Numbered from the stretch's first letter, positions 10,233 to 18,707 are shown. The stretch: 64,000 nt of DNA from Maricaulis sp965242785 (GCA_965242785.1 CBDETA010000004.1:310001-374000); one strand, 5' to 3'. Numbers and translations are program-made. Notes: a model not told the origin generated them from the letters alone.

Positions 10233-11468
10233 CTATTCAAACCTCAGCGCCTCGATCGGGTCGAGCCGTGACGCGCGATGCGCCGGATACAGCCCGAAGA
10301 ACACGCCCACCATCGCCGACGCGCCGATCGCGATCGCGACGATCACCGGATCGATGGCGATCTCCAGCTGTCCGACTTCGGCATAGATCAGCGTCCCGGA
10401 CACGCCTGCCACCAGGCCGGCAAGGCCACCGATCAGGCACAGGACCACGCTTTCGATCAGGAACTGGTTGCGCACATCCCGGCGCTTGGCACCCACAGCC
10501 AGGCGCAGACCGATCTCACGCGTGCGCTCGGTGACCGAGACCAGCATTATGTTCATGATGCCGATGCCGCCAACCAGCAACACGATCCCGGCCCCCACCG
10601 CCAGAAGCAGTCCCAGCTGGCTCTCCGTCTCATTGCGCGCCCGGATGAACTCGGCCAGGGATCCGACGGCGAAGTCATCTTCGGCGCCCGGAGCGATGCC
10701 GCGCCGGATCCGCAGGAGATCCTCGATGTCGGCGATGATGCGGCTGGTCGATTCACCCGGAGCGATGTCCGCATAGACGGTCTGCACCGCATCGCGCTGG
10801 GTCACGCTGATCCCGGCGCCGAAGCGCTGGCGGATGGTGTTCAGCGGCGCAAAGATCACATCGTCCTGGTCCATGCCCCAGGAATTCTCACCCTTGGCCT
10901 CCACCGTGCCGATGATCTCGAAGGGCTGGCCGCCGATCCGGATGGCTTGCCCCAGCGGATCAGCCCCGTCGAACAGCTCGTTGATGATGGTCTGACCGAT
11001 CACCGCATAGCGGCGGCCCGACTGCTCCTCGGCACCGGAAAAGGCCCGGCCCTGTTCGATCGTCCAGCCGCGGGCGCTGAAATAGTCCGGATTGACGCCC
11101 TGGATCCGGGTCGACCAGTTCACGCCGCCAAACACCACCGTCGACGCCGTGCTCACCTCACCGGACACCCCGGCCAGACCGGCGATTTCGTTGCGCAGCG
11201 CCTCGACATCACCATCGGTCAACGGATCGGCCGTCCCGGCACCGCCGCGCCGGCCGCCGAACATCGACGAGCCCGGCCGGATGATCAGCAGATTGGCACC
11301 AAAACTGGCGATCTGTTCTTCCACGGCCCGTTTGGTGCCTTCACTGATCGAGACCAGCACGATCACCGAGGCCACGCCGATGATCACGCCCAGCATCGCC
11401 AGCGCACTGCGCAGCGCGTTCACCCGCAGCGCGATCAGCGCCACGCGGAAAGAGGCCAGCAGATTCAT
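10233..11468 (-). CDS. MacB-type ABC transporter permease (FtsX fold)
   Basis: A 411-residue membrane protein of the MacB/FtsX type: one N-terminal helix (VNALRSALAMLGVIIGVASV), a large periplasmic MacB_PCD domain (about 45-280), then three C-terminal helices including GAGIVLLVGGIGIMNIMLVS and the conserved VTERTREIGLRLAVGA. The family does not carry substrate across the inner membrane but uses mechanotransmission to push it out through an outer-membrane channel. Its ATPase is a separate gene immediately upstream (ATGA overlap), with the adaptor gene before that, so this is a three-gene export operon. No TolC-like gene is adjacent. Its substrate could be a lipid, peptide or toxic compound. 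Confidence 0.92.
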   Translation of the reverse strand: MNLLASFRVALIALRVNALRSALAMLGVIIGVASVIVLVSISEGTKRAVEEQIASFGANLLIIRPGSSMFGGRRGGAGTADPLTDGDVEALRNEIAGLAGVSGEVSTASTVVFGGVNWSTRIQGVNPDYFSARGWTIEQGRAFSGAEEQSGRRYAVIGQTIINELFDGADPLGQAIRIGGQPFEIIGTVEAKGENSWGMDQDDVIFAPLNTIRQRFGAGISVTQRDAVQTVYADIAPGESTSRIIADIEDLLRIRRGIAPGAEDDFAVGSLAEFIRARNETESQLGLLLAVGAGIVLLVGGIGIMNIMLVSVTERTREIGLRLAVGAKRRDVRNQFLIESVVLCLIGGLAGLVAGVSGTLIYAEVGQLEIAIDPVIVAIAIGASAMVGVFFGLYPAHRASRLDPIEALRFE

Positions 11469-12145
11469 GACCGGTCCTCCAGGATCTGGCCGTCGCGGAA
11501 CACGATCTGGCGTCGGGCATGGTCGGCCACATCCTGCTCGTGAGTGACGAGAATGATGGTGATGCCCTCGCGGTTCAAGCGATCGAAGATCGCCATGATG
11601 TCCGCCGAGGTCTGGCTGTCCAGCGCGCCCGTCGGCTCGTCGGCGAGCAGGATTTTCGGATCATTGACCAGCGCCCGGGCAATCGCCACGCGCTGCTGCT
11701 GGCCGCCGGACAATTGCGAGGGATGATGGTCCGTGCGCTCGCCCAGCCCGACCTGTTCCAGCCGCGCCAGCGCCCGGCGCCTGCGTTCGGCGGCCGGCAC
11801 GCCGGCATAAACCAGCGGCAGCGCAGCATTCTCCAGCGCCGAGGTGCGCGGCAACAGGTTGAACTGCTGGAACACGAAACCGATCGTGCGATTGCGGAAG
11901 GCCGCCAGCCGGTCTGCATCCAGCCCGCCCAGCTCTTCACCCGCAATCCGCATCGTCCCCGAGGTCGGACGGTCCAGCGCCCCCATCAGGTTCATCAGCG
12001 TCGACTTGCCCGAACCGGACGCCCCCATGATCGCCACATAGTCACCGGCCGCGATGTCCAGGCTGACCCCGTCCAGCGCGCGCACGGTCTGGTCGCCCAT
12101 CGTGTAGGTGCGGACGAGATCGCGGCACTCGATCAGCCCGCTCAT
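11465..12145 (-). CDS. MacB/LolD-type ABC transporter ATP-binding protein
   Basis: A 226-residue ATPase with Walker A GASGSGKST, the signature LSGGQQQRVAIARAL, Walker B ILLADEPTGALD and the H-loop LVTHEQD. The LADEPTGALD form and the size are characteristic of the MacB/LolD/FtsE branch. It energises the permease encoded just downstream, with start and stop overlapping by four bases at both of its ends, so all three proteins of the operon are translationally coupled. Confidence 0.94.
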   Translation of the reverse strand: MSGLIECRDLVRTYTMGDQTVRALDGVSLDIAAGDYVAIMGASGSGKSTLMNLMGALDRPTSGTMRIAGEELGGLDADRLAAFRNRTIGFVFQQFNLLPRTSALENAALPLVYAGVPAAERRRRALARLEQVGLGERTDHHPSQLSGGQQQRVAIARALVNDPKILLADEPTGALDSQTSADIMAIFDRLNREGITIILVTHEQDVADHARRQIVFRDGQILEDRS

Positions 12146-13608
12146 TCACGCACCTCGCGGGCCCGGGTGACCACGGCCTCGCCGGCTTCCAGATCGCCGC
12201 CGACGACCTCGGTCTTCTGGCTGTCGGAAATGCCCAGCCGGACGCGGCGTTCCTCCAGCAGGCCATCGGCCGTCTCGACCCACAGCGTGGCCATGCGGGT
12301 CTCGCGCGCCTGGCGCATCATCTCGCGGTAGCGCGCGCGCTGGTCCTCATCGAGGATCGCCTCGATGCCGCGGGCGATCTCTGCCTGCAGGGCCTCCCGA
12401 TCCACTTCACCGCCAGCCTGGGCCTGGCTGAAGGCGGCGCGAAACACGGCGCGCGCCTGTTCCTGCTGGCTCTCGCTGAGACCCAGCTCCTCGGCCATCC
12501 GGCCCATCGGCCCGCCCTGGCCGCCGGGACCGCCCGGTCCGCCGCGGCGCGGACCGCCGGCTTCCGGCGCCTCGAGCGCGCGGGTCCGGCTTTCCAGCGC
12601 TGGCGAGGGACGGAAACGCAGCGCCGCATTGGGCACGGTCAGCACGCCGGTGCGTTCACCGGTGATGATATCCATGTTCGCCGTCATGCCCGGCAGCAGG
12701 CGCTGGCCCGGATTGGCCGCCGACACCACCACCGTATAGGTCACCACATTGTTCAGCGTCTGCGGGGCCAGGCGGATCTGCTCCACCACACCGCTCAGCT
12801 GGGTGTCCGGATGGGCGTCCACAGTGAACTGGACCGGCTGGCCCTGGCGGATCTGACCGATATCGGCCTCATCCACCTGGGCATCGATCTGCACCTGGCC
12901 CAGATCCTGGGCGATGGTGAACAGAACCGGCGCCGACAGGCTGGCCGCCACGGTCTGGCCGACATCGACCGCCCGGTCGACCACCACGCCGGAGATCGGC
13001 GAGCGGATCGTCGTGCGTTCCAGATCAATCCGGGCGCCTTCCAGGGTCGCATCGCGCTGGGCCAGCACCGCCTGGGCATTGGTGATCTGCGCCCGCGCCA
13101 CGCCCAGTTCCGCGTCTGCGGCGGCCAGGGCCGTCTGCGCCGTATCCAGCGCCGCCTGTGAGGCATTGCCACGCTCGTGCAGGGTCAGGGTCCGGTCATA
13201 GGCCAACTGCGCCTCGCGGCGATTGGCCTCGACCCGGGCCAGGGAGGCGCGTTGCAATTCCAGGCTCGCCGCCGCCGTCGCGCGCGAGGCCTCGGCTTCG
13301 CGCACCCGCGTTTCATAGGTCTGCGGGTCCAGCCGGGCGATCACCTGCCCGTCCTCGACCGTGTCATTGTAATCGGCCATCAGCTCGGCAATCTGGCCGG
13401 AAAGCTGCGAGCCGACCTCCACTGTCACAAGCGCCCGCACGGCGCCGGAAGCGGCCACGATCCGGCGGACATCGCCCGCCACAGCCGCTTCGGTCTCGAC
13501 CCGGATCTCACCGCGCTCGCCCCCCGAACGACCCAGGAACCACCAGCCCGCCAGCACGACCAGCACGACACCCGCAATCGCAATCCACAAACGCCTGTTT
13601 TCGAACAT
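12142..13608 (-). CDS. MacA-like periplasmic adaptor (HlyD family) with Spy-like insert
   Basis: A 488-residue adaptor anchored by one N-terminal helix (residues 8-25). It has the barrel-sandwich/lipoyl halves (GSQLSGQIAELMADYNDTV and IRSPISGVVVDRAVDVGQ) flanking a long helical hairpin (about 100-195), then a beta-barrel and a membrane-proximal domain. It would link the MacB-type permease to an outer-membrane channel. Unusual: between about 340 and 440 the chain is interrupted by a Gly/Pro-rich linker and a helical section with two LTxxQ-like motifs (LGLSESQQEQ, ILDEDQRARY), as in Spy/CpxP chaperones. After that the membrane-proximal domain resumes (TLWVETADGLLEERRVRLG). It is the first gene of the operon. 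Confidence 0.9.
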   Translation of the reverse strand: MFENRRLWIAIAGVVLVVLAGWWFLGRSGGERGEIRVETEAAVAGDVRRIVAASGAVRALVTVEVGSQLSGQIAELMADYNDTVEDGQVIARLDPQTYETRVREAEASRATAAASLELQRASLARVEANRREAQLAYDRTLTLHERGNASQAALDTAQTALAAADAELGVARAQITNAQAVLAQRDATLEGARIDLERTTIRSPISGVVVDRAVDVGQTVAASLSAPVLFTIAQDLGQVQIDAQVDEADIGQIRQGQPVQFTVDAHPDTQLSGVVEQIRLAPQTLNNVVTYTVVVSAANPGQRLLPGMTANMDIITGERTGVLTVPNAALRFRPSPALESRTRALEAPEAGGPRRGGPGGPGGQGGPMGRMAEELGLSESQQEQARAVFRAAFSQAQAGGEVDREALQAEIARGIEAILDEDQRARYREMMRQARETRMATLWVETADGLLEERRVRLGISDSQKTEVVGGDLEAGEAVVTRAREVRE

Positions 13609-13732
13609 GACTTTCCCCTGGCGCGGACGCTCGATGCGCCCCGTCCTGACCTGTCTTCACGGATCATGACGGAAATTCCGTCGCGAACCTGTCCCCGCGG
13701 ATGTAGCGCGCAGTGCCCTGAAAGGCTATGAG

Positions 13733-14071
13733 ATGGTTCCGAATTTCAAGGATTTGCGCGTGGACGAGATCAAGATGCTCCTGGCGGTGCCCGGAATGGA
13801 CCTCGCCTTGCGTGCCGCACCCTTTGCCGGGTTCGCCGTCTGGCTGATCATTGTATTCAACCTCTGGCGCGGCGGATTTCGCGATCTTGCGGAAAGACTC
13901 ACCCGGCCGCGCTGGGCCGGCCGCGAGCGCGCCCGTGCCCTGGCCATGCTGCCGCTTCGCGCCCTGCTCCTGGCCGGCGTCGCCGCCTTCGCGGCCGGCA
14001 TGACCCTGCTGGGTCTGCTGTTCAATGCCGCCGTGGTTCTAAACATCCTGCAGGCCGTGCGGGCCGGCTGA
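13733..14071 (+). CDS. Small two-helix membrane protein, unknown function
   Basis: A 112-residue protein preceded by AAAGG seven bases before the ATG. Two hydrophobic segments are evident, APFAGFAVWLIIVFNLW and ALLLAGVAAFAAGMTLLGLL, separated by a very basic loop (RLTRPRWAGRERAR) that should face the cytoplasm. No family is recognised. It stands between the export operon (divergent) and the second M16 gene on the same strand, 100 bases upstream of the latter, and may have its own promoter. Confidence 0.7.
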   Translation: MVPNFKDLRVDEIKMLLAVPGMDLALRAAPFAGFAVWLIIVFNLWRGGFRDLAERLTRPRWAGRERARALAMLPLRALLLAGVAAFAAGMTLLGLLFNAAVVLNILQAVRAG

Positions 14072-14171
14072 GCCACGCCGTTCCAGACAACACCTTACGG
14101 GAAATTTATTTTCACCTTACGCCCGGGCTGTTGCAATTTGCAGCCACAAATTTCGTGAGCGGGAGAGAGAC

Positions 14172-16904
14172 ATGTCACGTTTGATCGCTGCAGCGGCCGC
14201 TGCTGCGCTGACCTTTGCCGGCCTGGCATCAGCCCAGGTCCCCGATATCGACATCCCTTATGACCGGTTCCAGCTCGAGAACGGCCTCACCGTCATCGTG
14301 CACGAGGACCGCAAGGCGCCCATCGTCGCCGTGTCGATCTGGTATGGCGTCGGCTCGGCCAGCGAGCCCGAGGGCCGCACCGGCTTTGCCCACCTGTTTG
14401 AACACCTGATGTTCAACGGGTCGGAAAACTACAATGACGACTATTTCGGTCCCTTCGAACAGGTCGGTGCCACCGGCATGAACGGCACTACCTGGTTCGA
14501 TCGCACGAATTACTTCCAGACCGTCCCCACCCCCGCCCTGGAAATGGCGCTGTGGATGGAATCCGACCGCATGACCCACCTTCTGGGCGCGGTCGACCAG
14601 GAGCGTCTGGATGAACAGCGCGGCGTGGTCCAGAACGAGAAGCGCCAGGGCGACAACCAGCCTTATGGCATGGTCGAATACTCCCAGCTGCGCGCCCTCT
14701 TCCCGGAAGGCCACCCCTACGCCCACTCCACCATCGGCTCGATGGAAGACCTTGAAGCCGCCTCGCTGGACGATGTGCGGGAGTGGTTCGGCCAGTATTA
14801 CGGCGCCTCGAACGCCGTGCTCGTCCTTGCCGGTGATATCAATGCCGAGGAAGCCCGCCCGCTGGTCGAGCGCTATTTCGGCGACGCCCCGGTTGGCCCG
14901 CCGCTCACCCGCATGGACCAGTGGATCCCGGAACGCGAATACGACACCACCGAGGTGATGTATGACGATGTGCCCCAGCCGCGCATCTACCGCACCTGGG
15001 TCGTGCCCGGCCGCATCACCGAGGAACGCGCCCATCTCGAAGTGTTTGCTACCGTCCTGGGCGGCGGCCGCACCTCGCGCCTCTATGAGGACTTCGTCTT
15101 CGACCGCCAGGTCGCGACCCGCGCCGTGGCCTATGTCGAGGAACACCAGCTGGCCAGCCAGTTCCACATCGATGTCACGCTCAATCCGGGCGAGGATGTC
15201 GCCGCCGCTTCGGCCCGCATTGACGAAATCGTCAGCCAGCTGCTGGCTGAAGGTCCGACGGCTGACGAGCTCGCAGCCGCACGCACCCGCATGAATGCCG
15301 GCACGATCCGCGGCCTGGAACAGATCGGCGGTTTCGGCGGCAAGGCCGTCGCCCTCGCCGAAGGCCAGCTCTACGCCGGCGATCCCGGTTTCTGGCGCAC
15401 CCATCTGGAGCGCATGAACACCGCGTCCGCAGCGGCGATCACCGCGACCGCCCGTGAATGGCTGAACACCGGCTCGCACCAGATCACCGTGATGCCCTTC
15501 GGCGACTTTGCCTCGGTGGAAACGGATGCCGACCGCTCGGCCCTGCCGGTCGTCTCCACCACGCCCGAACTGGTCTGGCCCGAAGTCCAGACGGCAGAAC
15601 TGTCCAATGGCGTCGACATCGTCTTCGTGCGCCGTGATGCGGTTCCGGTCGTGGAAATGCAGATGGTGTTCGATGCCGGCTATGCCGCTGACAGCGCCGA
15701 AGGCGGCCAGGTCGGCCTCAATTCCTTCATGATGAACATGCTGGACGAGGGCGCCGGCCGGATGAATGCCCTGCAGATCGCCGCCGAGGCCGAACGTCTG
15801 GGCGCCAACCTGTCGACGGGGTCCAATCTCGACCTGTCGACGGTCACGCTTTCCGCCCTCACCTCCAACCTCCAGCCCTCGCTGGACCTTATGGCCACGG
15901 TGATCACCGATCCCCGCTTCCGGGACGAGGACATCGAACGGGTGCGAGAGCAGACCCTGAACGGCATCCGCCAGGAGATGGCCAATCCGATCGCCATCGC
16001 CCTGCGCATGCTGCCGCCGGAAATGTATGGCGAAAACCATGCCTATTCGGTGCCCTTCACGGGTTCGGGCACGCCGGAGAATGTCACCGGCTTCACCCGC
16101 GACGATCTCGTGACGCATCACCGCACCTGGCTGCGTCCGGACAATGCCACGCTCTTCATCGTCGGTGACACGACGCTGGAGGCGATCACCCCCATGCTCG
16201 AGCGCGCCTTCCGTCGCTGGAACGCCCCGTCCTCGCCGCTGCCGGTGAAGAATATGGGCGAGGCGCAGAATGCCGGTCAGCCGCGGGTGATCATCGTGGA
16301 CCGTCCCAACTCGCCGCAATCGCTGATCCTGGCCGGCCTGATCGGTCCGGCCGGCACTGTCGAGAATTCGGAAGTCTACTCGGCCATGAATGACGCCATC
16401 GGCGGCTCCTTCACCGCCCGCGTCAACATGAACCTGCGTGAGGACAAGGGCTGGTCCTATGGTGCCCAGACCCTGCTCTGGGGCGCCCGCGGCCAGCGTC
16501 CGTGGATCGTCTACGCCCCGGTGCAGACCGACCGCACCGCCGACAGCCTGTCCGAGCTGCTGCGGGAATTCACCGAATTCACCTCCACCAATCCGGCCAC
16601 TGCGGCCGAGCTGGAGCGTTCGGTGAACAATTCCACCCGCTCCCTGCCCGGCCAGTTCGAGACCGCTGCCGCCGTCCGCGGTTCGCTGGTGTCGAGCTTT
16701 AACTACGGCCGCGACTGGAACTATCCGGCCACGCTGACCGAGCGCTATCACAACCTCGAACTCGGCCCGATCCATGAAGCTGCCCGGGAAGTCGTCAACA
16801 CCGACAACCTGATCTGGCTCATCGTCGGCGACGCCGCCCAGATCGAACAATCCATCCGCGATCTGGACATGGGCGAAATCGAAATCCGCCGCTTGGGCCA
16901 ATAA
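14172..16904 (+). CDS. M16 family zinc metallopeptidase, secreted
   Basis: A 910-residue protein with a Sec signal peptide (cleavage near ASA-Q, residue 22) and the zinc motif HLFEH at residues 74-78. The downstream glutamate region is VVQNEKRQG. The second half (from about 480) repeats the fold without the zinc motif, as usual for two-half M16 proteins. It should act as a periplasmic peptidase. GGGAGAGA precedes the ATG. It is a single-gene unit closed by a strong terminator at 16931. It differs from the M16 lipoprotein at 1716 in sorting signal and flanking sequence. Confidence 0.92.
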   Translation: MSRLIAAAAAAALTFAGLASAQVPDIDIPYDRFQLENGLTVIVHEDRKAPIVAVSIWYGVGSASEPEGRTGFAHLFEHLMFNGSENYNDDYFGPFEQVGATGMNGTTWFDRTNYFQTVPTPALEMALWMESDRMTHLLGAVDQERLDEQRGVVQNEKRQGDNQPYGMVEYSQLRALFPEGHPYAHSTIGSMEDLEAASLDDVREWFGQYYGASNAVLVLAGDINAEEARPLVERYFGDAPVGPPLTRMDQWIPEREYDTTEVMYDDVPQPRIYRTWVVPGRITEERAHLEVFATVLGGGRTSRLYEDFVFDRQVATRAVAYVEEHQLASQFHIDVTLNPGEDVAAASARIDEIVSQLLAEGPTADELAAARTRMNAGTIRGLEQIGGFGGKAVALAEGQLYAGDPGFWRTHLERMNTASAAAITATAREWLNTGSHQITVMPFGDFASVETDADRSALPVVSTTPELVWPEVQTAELSNGVDIVFVRRDAVPVVEMQMVFDAGYAADSAEGGQVGLNSFMMNMLDEGAGRMNALQIAAEAERLGANLSTGSNLDLSTVTLSALTSNLQPSLDLMATVITDPRFRDEDIERVREQTLNGIRQEMANPIAIALRMLPPEMYGENHAYSVPFTGSGTPENVTGFTRDDLVTHHRTWLRPDNATLFIVGDTTLEAITPMLERAFRRWNAPSSPLPVKNMGEAQNAGQPRVIIVDRPNSPQSLILAGLIGPAGTVENSEVYSAMNDAIGGSFTARVNMNLREDKGWSYGAQTLLWGARGQRPWIVYAPVQTDRTADSLSELLREFTEFTSTNPATAAELERSVNNSTRSLPGQFETAAAVRGSLVSSFNYGRDWNYPATLTERYHNLELGPIHEAAREVVNTDNLIWLIVGDAAQIEQSIRDLDMGEIEIRRLGQ

Positions 16905-16930
16905 CCCCAGCGAAAACCTCGAACAAGAAA

Positions 16931-16961
16931 GGCGCCGGAGCCCACTCCGGCGCCTTTTTTT
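16931..16961 (+). terminator. Rho-independent terminator after the M16 gene
   Basis: A perfect 10-base inverted repeat, GGCGCCGGAG / CTCCGGCGCC, with a 4-base loop is followed directly by seven T residues. It lies 27 bases after the stop codon. Confidence 0.93.
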
Positions 16962-17017
16962 GTGCCGCGCCCCCTGGTCCACGCGCCGACCGGGGAAATC
17001 CGGACACCGCCTTTCTG

Positions 17018-17069
17018 CCCCCGCCACGCGGGGGAAGTGGTTTTGCCATCGGCAAAACCGAAGGGGGCC
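17018..17069. repeat. Intergenic palindromic repeat with two hairpins
   Basis: Two hairpins lie next to each other: CCCCCGCCACGCGGGGG and GGTTTTGCCATCGGCAAAACC, followed by GAAGGGGGCC. This layout resembles the short dispersed palindromes often seen between genes of alphaproteobacteria. A similar CCCCCGCTCGCGGGGG hairpin lies nearby at about 17124. Only these copies can be judged from the window. This is the start of the 910-base gene-free stretch 16962-17875. Confidence 0.5.
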
Positions 17070-17250
17070 AGTCACTTAACTCCGGTGCTTCGAACCCCCG
17101 CCGCCGGCCTGCGGCCGGGGCCTCCCCCGCTCGCGGGGGCGGAAATCATTCTTGTTTATCCTCCCCCCTCAGGGCTCGGCGTATTCTCCTTGTGCCTCAT
17201 CGCCGCTCGAGGCCCGGTCTGGTCGGCCGGGGGTGGTGGGGGAGTGGAGC

Positions 17251-17440
17251 GTGTCCTGAGAGCCGGGTGACCGCCGGCTGGACGGGCACGGCGGTCAGGG
17301 AGCACGGCTGTCATGCTACTCATGCAGCATCCTCGCCTGATATAGGACACACCCGCCCCGGCGGGTGAAATCTCCAAGTGCGGGACGCCGGACGGTGTCA
17401 CTCACTCATACCTAGCGAAGACGCCCGAAGGCGTCCCGCA
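17251..17440. other. Densely structured non-coding stretch, candidate RNA
   Basis: Positions 17251-17350 can fold as a closed junction. The outer stem is GTGTCCT/AGGACAC (17251-57 with 17344-50). The first arm has AGCCG/CGGCT (17261-65 with 17305-09) leading to a perfect 9-base stem TGACCGCCG/CGGCGGTCA (17268-76 with 17289-97). The second arm is ATGCT/AGCAT (17313-17 with 17326-30). Two more hairpins follow: CACCCGC/GCGGGTG (17350-67) and TGCGGGACGCC/GGCGTCCCGCA (17379-17440). It matches no RNA family I can name, and the strand is unknown. It could equally be a repeat element. Confidence 0.35.
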
Positions 17441-17523
17441 CCCTCTTCTCCCATAACGCCAGCGTGCAAGCGCGTGGCGCTATCGGTGGTGGGAGGAAAG
17501 CTCGATGCATCACCAAACTCTCA

Positions 17524-17633
17524 TCCACCACACTTCACCACCGTCATGGCCCGGCTTGTCCGGGCCACCTCAGCTAACCCGCCAACAGGATGGAAGAGGT
17601 CCCCCGGACAAGCCGGGGGATGACGGTGTGTGG
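17524..17633. repeat. Long imperfect inverted repeat (MITE/REP-like)
   Basis: Two arms of about 43 bases face each other across a centre of about 20 bases. The left arm holds CCGTCATGGCCCGGCTTGTC and the right arm, read in reverse, holds CCGTCATCCCCCGGCTTGTC. Each arm contains its own hairpin (GGCCCGG-CTTGT-CCGGGCC and CCCCCGG-ACAAG-CCGGGGG), and their differences keep pairing within each arm. Translated, one arm gives the VIPRLVRGT peptide often seen in false alphaproteobacterial ORFs, which argues for a dispersed repeat and against coding. Confidence 0.65.
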
Positions 17634-17680
17634 TGGGGAAAGAATGAGACGGGAACACGTGAGCGGCGGCGAAGGAGCAC

Positions 17681-17770
17681 CTTTCCTCCCCACACCGTGG
17701 GGAGGGGGACCGGCCGAAGCCCGAAGGGCGAAGGCGGGTGGAGGGGCCGCCGGGCGAAAGCCCGGCGGAA
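17681..17770. repeat. Intergenic repeat with hairpins
   Basis: CCTCCCCA/TGGGGAGG (17685-17705) is followed by a G-rich spacer and a perfect 9-base stem with a GAAA loop, CCGCCGGGC-GAAA-GCCCGGCGG (17747-17768). The arrangement resembles the CCTCCCC/GGGGAGG class of dispersed intergenic elements. Nothing coding is seen up to the SDR stop at 17876. Confidence 0.5.
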
Positions 17771-17875
17771 TGTCCGCGACACGCTCCGCCGCAACGCCGC
17801 CTGCGGCGGCGCCCCATCGACCTCGCTCCGCTCGGTCACTTCCCCAACTGGCGTTGGAGAAGAAAATACCCAATC

Positions 17876-18655
17876 CTAGAACCCGCTGCGCGTATGCGAT
17901 ACGCCGCCATCGACCGTCAGGGTCGAGCCGACGACATAGTCCCCCGCCTTCGAAGCCAGGAAGATCGCGGCGCCGGCCATGTCGGTCGGTTCGCCGATAC
18001 GCTGGGCCGGGATGCCCGGGGCAATGGCATCGCCATGGTCGCGGGCGACCTTGTTCATGTTGGAGGCAAAGGCACCCGGGGCGATCGCCGAGACGACAAT
18101 GTTTTCCTTGGCCAGCTCGATCGCCATGCGCTTGGTCAGGTGGATCAGACCGGACTTGGAGGCGGCGTAGGAATAGGTCTCCATCATGTTGACGGAAAGC
18201 CCGTCGATGGAGGCGATATTGATCACCTTGGCCGGACGCTCCGCCGAAGCAGCAGCCTTCAGCGCGCCGTGCAGGGCCTGGGTGAGGAAGAAGGGCGTCT
18301 TGACATTGAGGTCCATGACCTTGTCCCAGCCGCTCTCGGGAAATTCGTCGAAGGGTGCCCCCCAGGCCGCGCCGGCATTGTTGACCAGAATGTCCAGCTT
18401 GTTCTCGTGTTCCAGGAAGGTCTTGGCCAGCGCCTGCGCCCCGTCCGCACCGGACGCATCGCCCGGCAGGGCGATACAGGTGCCGATCTGCGACAGGCGT
18501 TCGGCCGTGGCCAGGCATTCCGGCGCCTTGCGGGCGGTGATGTAGACCTTCGCCCCGGCGCGCACATAGCCCTCGGCAATCATCTCGCCGATGCCGCGCG
18601 AGCCGCCGGTGATCAGGGCAATCTTGCCTTCAAGGCTGAAAAGGTTCTCGAACAT
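17876..18655 (-). CDS. SDR family NAD(P)-dependent oxidoreductase (RhlG/FabG-like)
   Basis: A 259-residue classical short-chain dehydrogenase with the cofactor motif TGGSRGIG (residues 17-24), NNAGAAWG, the catalytic Ser in NIASIDG and the YxxxK motif in YAASKSG. The C-terminal TVDGG is typical. Residues after the glycine motif (YITARKAP) suggest NADP(H) preference. The overall pattern resembles the RhlG-type 3-oxoacyl reductase group, but the substrate is uncertain. Its Shine-Dalgarno GGGAGG, eight bases before the ATG, lies inside a long hairpin (18664-18707). It is downstream of typA on the same strand with a gap of 111 bases. Confidence 0.88.
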   Translation of the reverse strand: MFENLFSLEGKIALITGGSRGIGEMIAEGYVRAGAKVYITARKAPECLATAERLSQIGTCIALPGDASGADGAQALAKTFLEHENKLDILVNNAGAAWGAPFDEFPESGWDKVMDLNVKTPFFLTQALHGALKAAASAERPAKVINIASIDGLSVNMMETYSYAASKSGLIHLTKRMAIELAKENIVVSAIAPGAFASNMNKVARDHGDAIAPGIPAQRIGEPTDMAGAAIFLASKAGDYVVGSTLTVDGGVSHTRSGF

Positions 18656-18663
18656 GCTGGGGA

Positions 18664-18707
18664 CCTCCCGTTACGGTTTGCTCTTATGGCAAGAGCCGTA
18701 GCGGGAG
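18664..18707 (-). promoter_or_regulatory. 5'-leader hairpin that buries the Shine-Dalgarno of the SDR gene
   Basis: On the minus strand CTCCCG-C-TACGG pairs with CCGTA-A-CGGGAG (11 pairs, one mismatch), with an alternative inner stem GCTCTT/AAGAGC. The 3' arm contains the GGGAGG that serves as ribosome-binding site for the start at 18655. It could be a translational switch, an RNA thermometer-like element, or simply the tail of the typA transcript. Confidence 0.5.

Noticed and set aside
14229..17075. A 948-codon open frame on the minus strand opposite the second M16 peptidase
   Set aside because: It mirrors the codon phase of a high-GC gene; the plus-strand protein has a signal peptide, HxxEH motif, ribosome site and terminator, while the antisense product has no recognisable domain.
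17156..17323. A 55-codon minus-strand frame starting MSSMTAVLPDRR, with GAGG upstream
   Set aside because: The product is Pro/Arg-rich without recognisable features, and the frame crosses the stems of the structured region, so chance openness is more likely. Kept as a weak possibility only.
17251..17350. Reading the structured section as a TPP, cobalamin or SRP RNA
   Set aside because: Isolated short matches (CTGAGA, GGTCAGG) occur, but the conserved cores of these families are missing.
17574..18518. An open frame on the minus strand containing VIPRLVRGT-like peptide
   Set aside because: This peptide is a translation of the dispersed inverted repeat; the frame also runs antisense-phase through the SDR gene.
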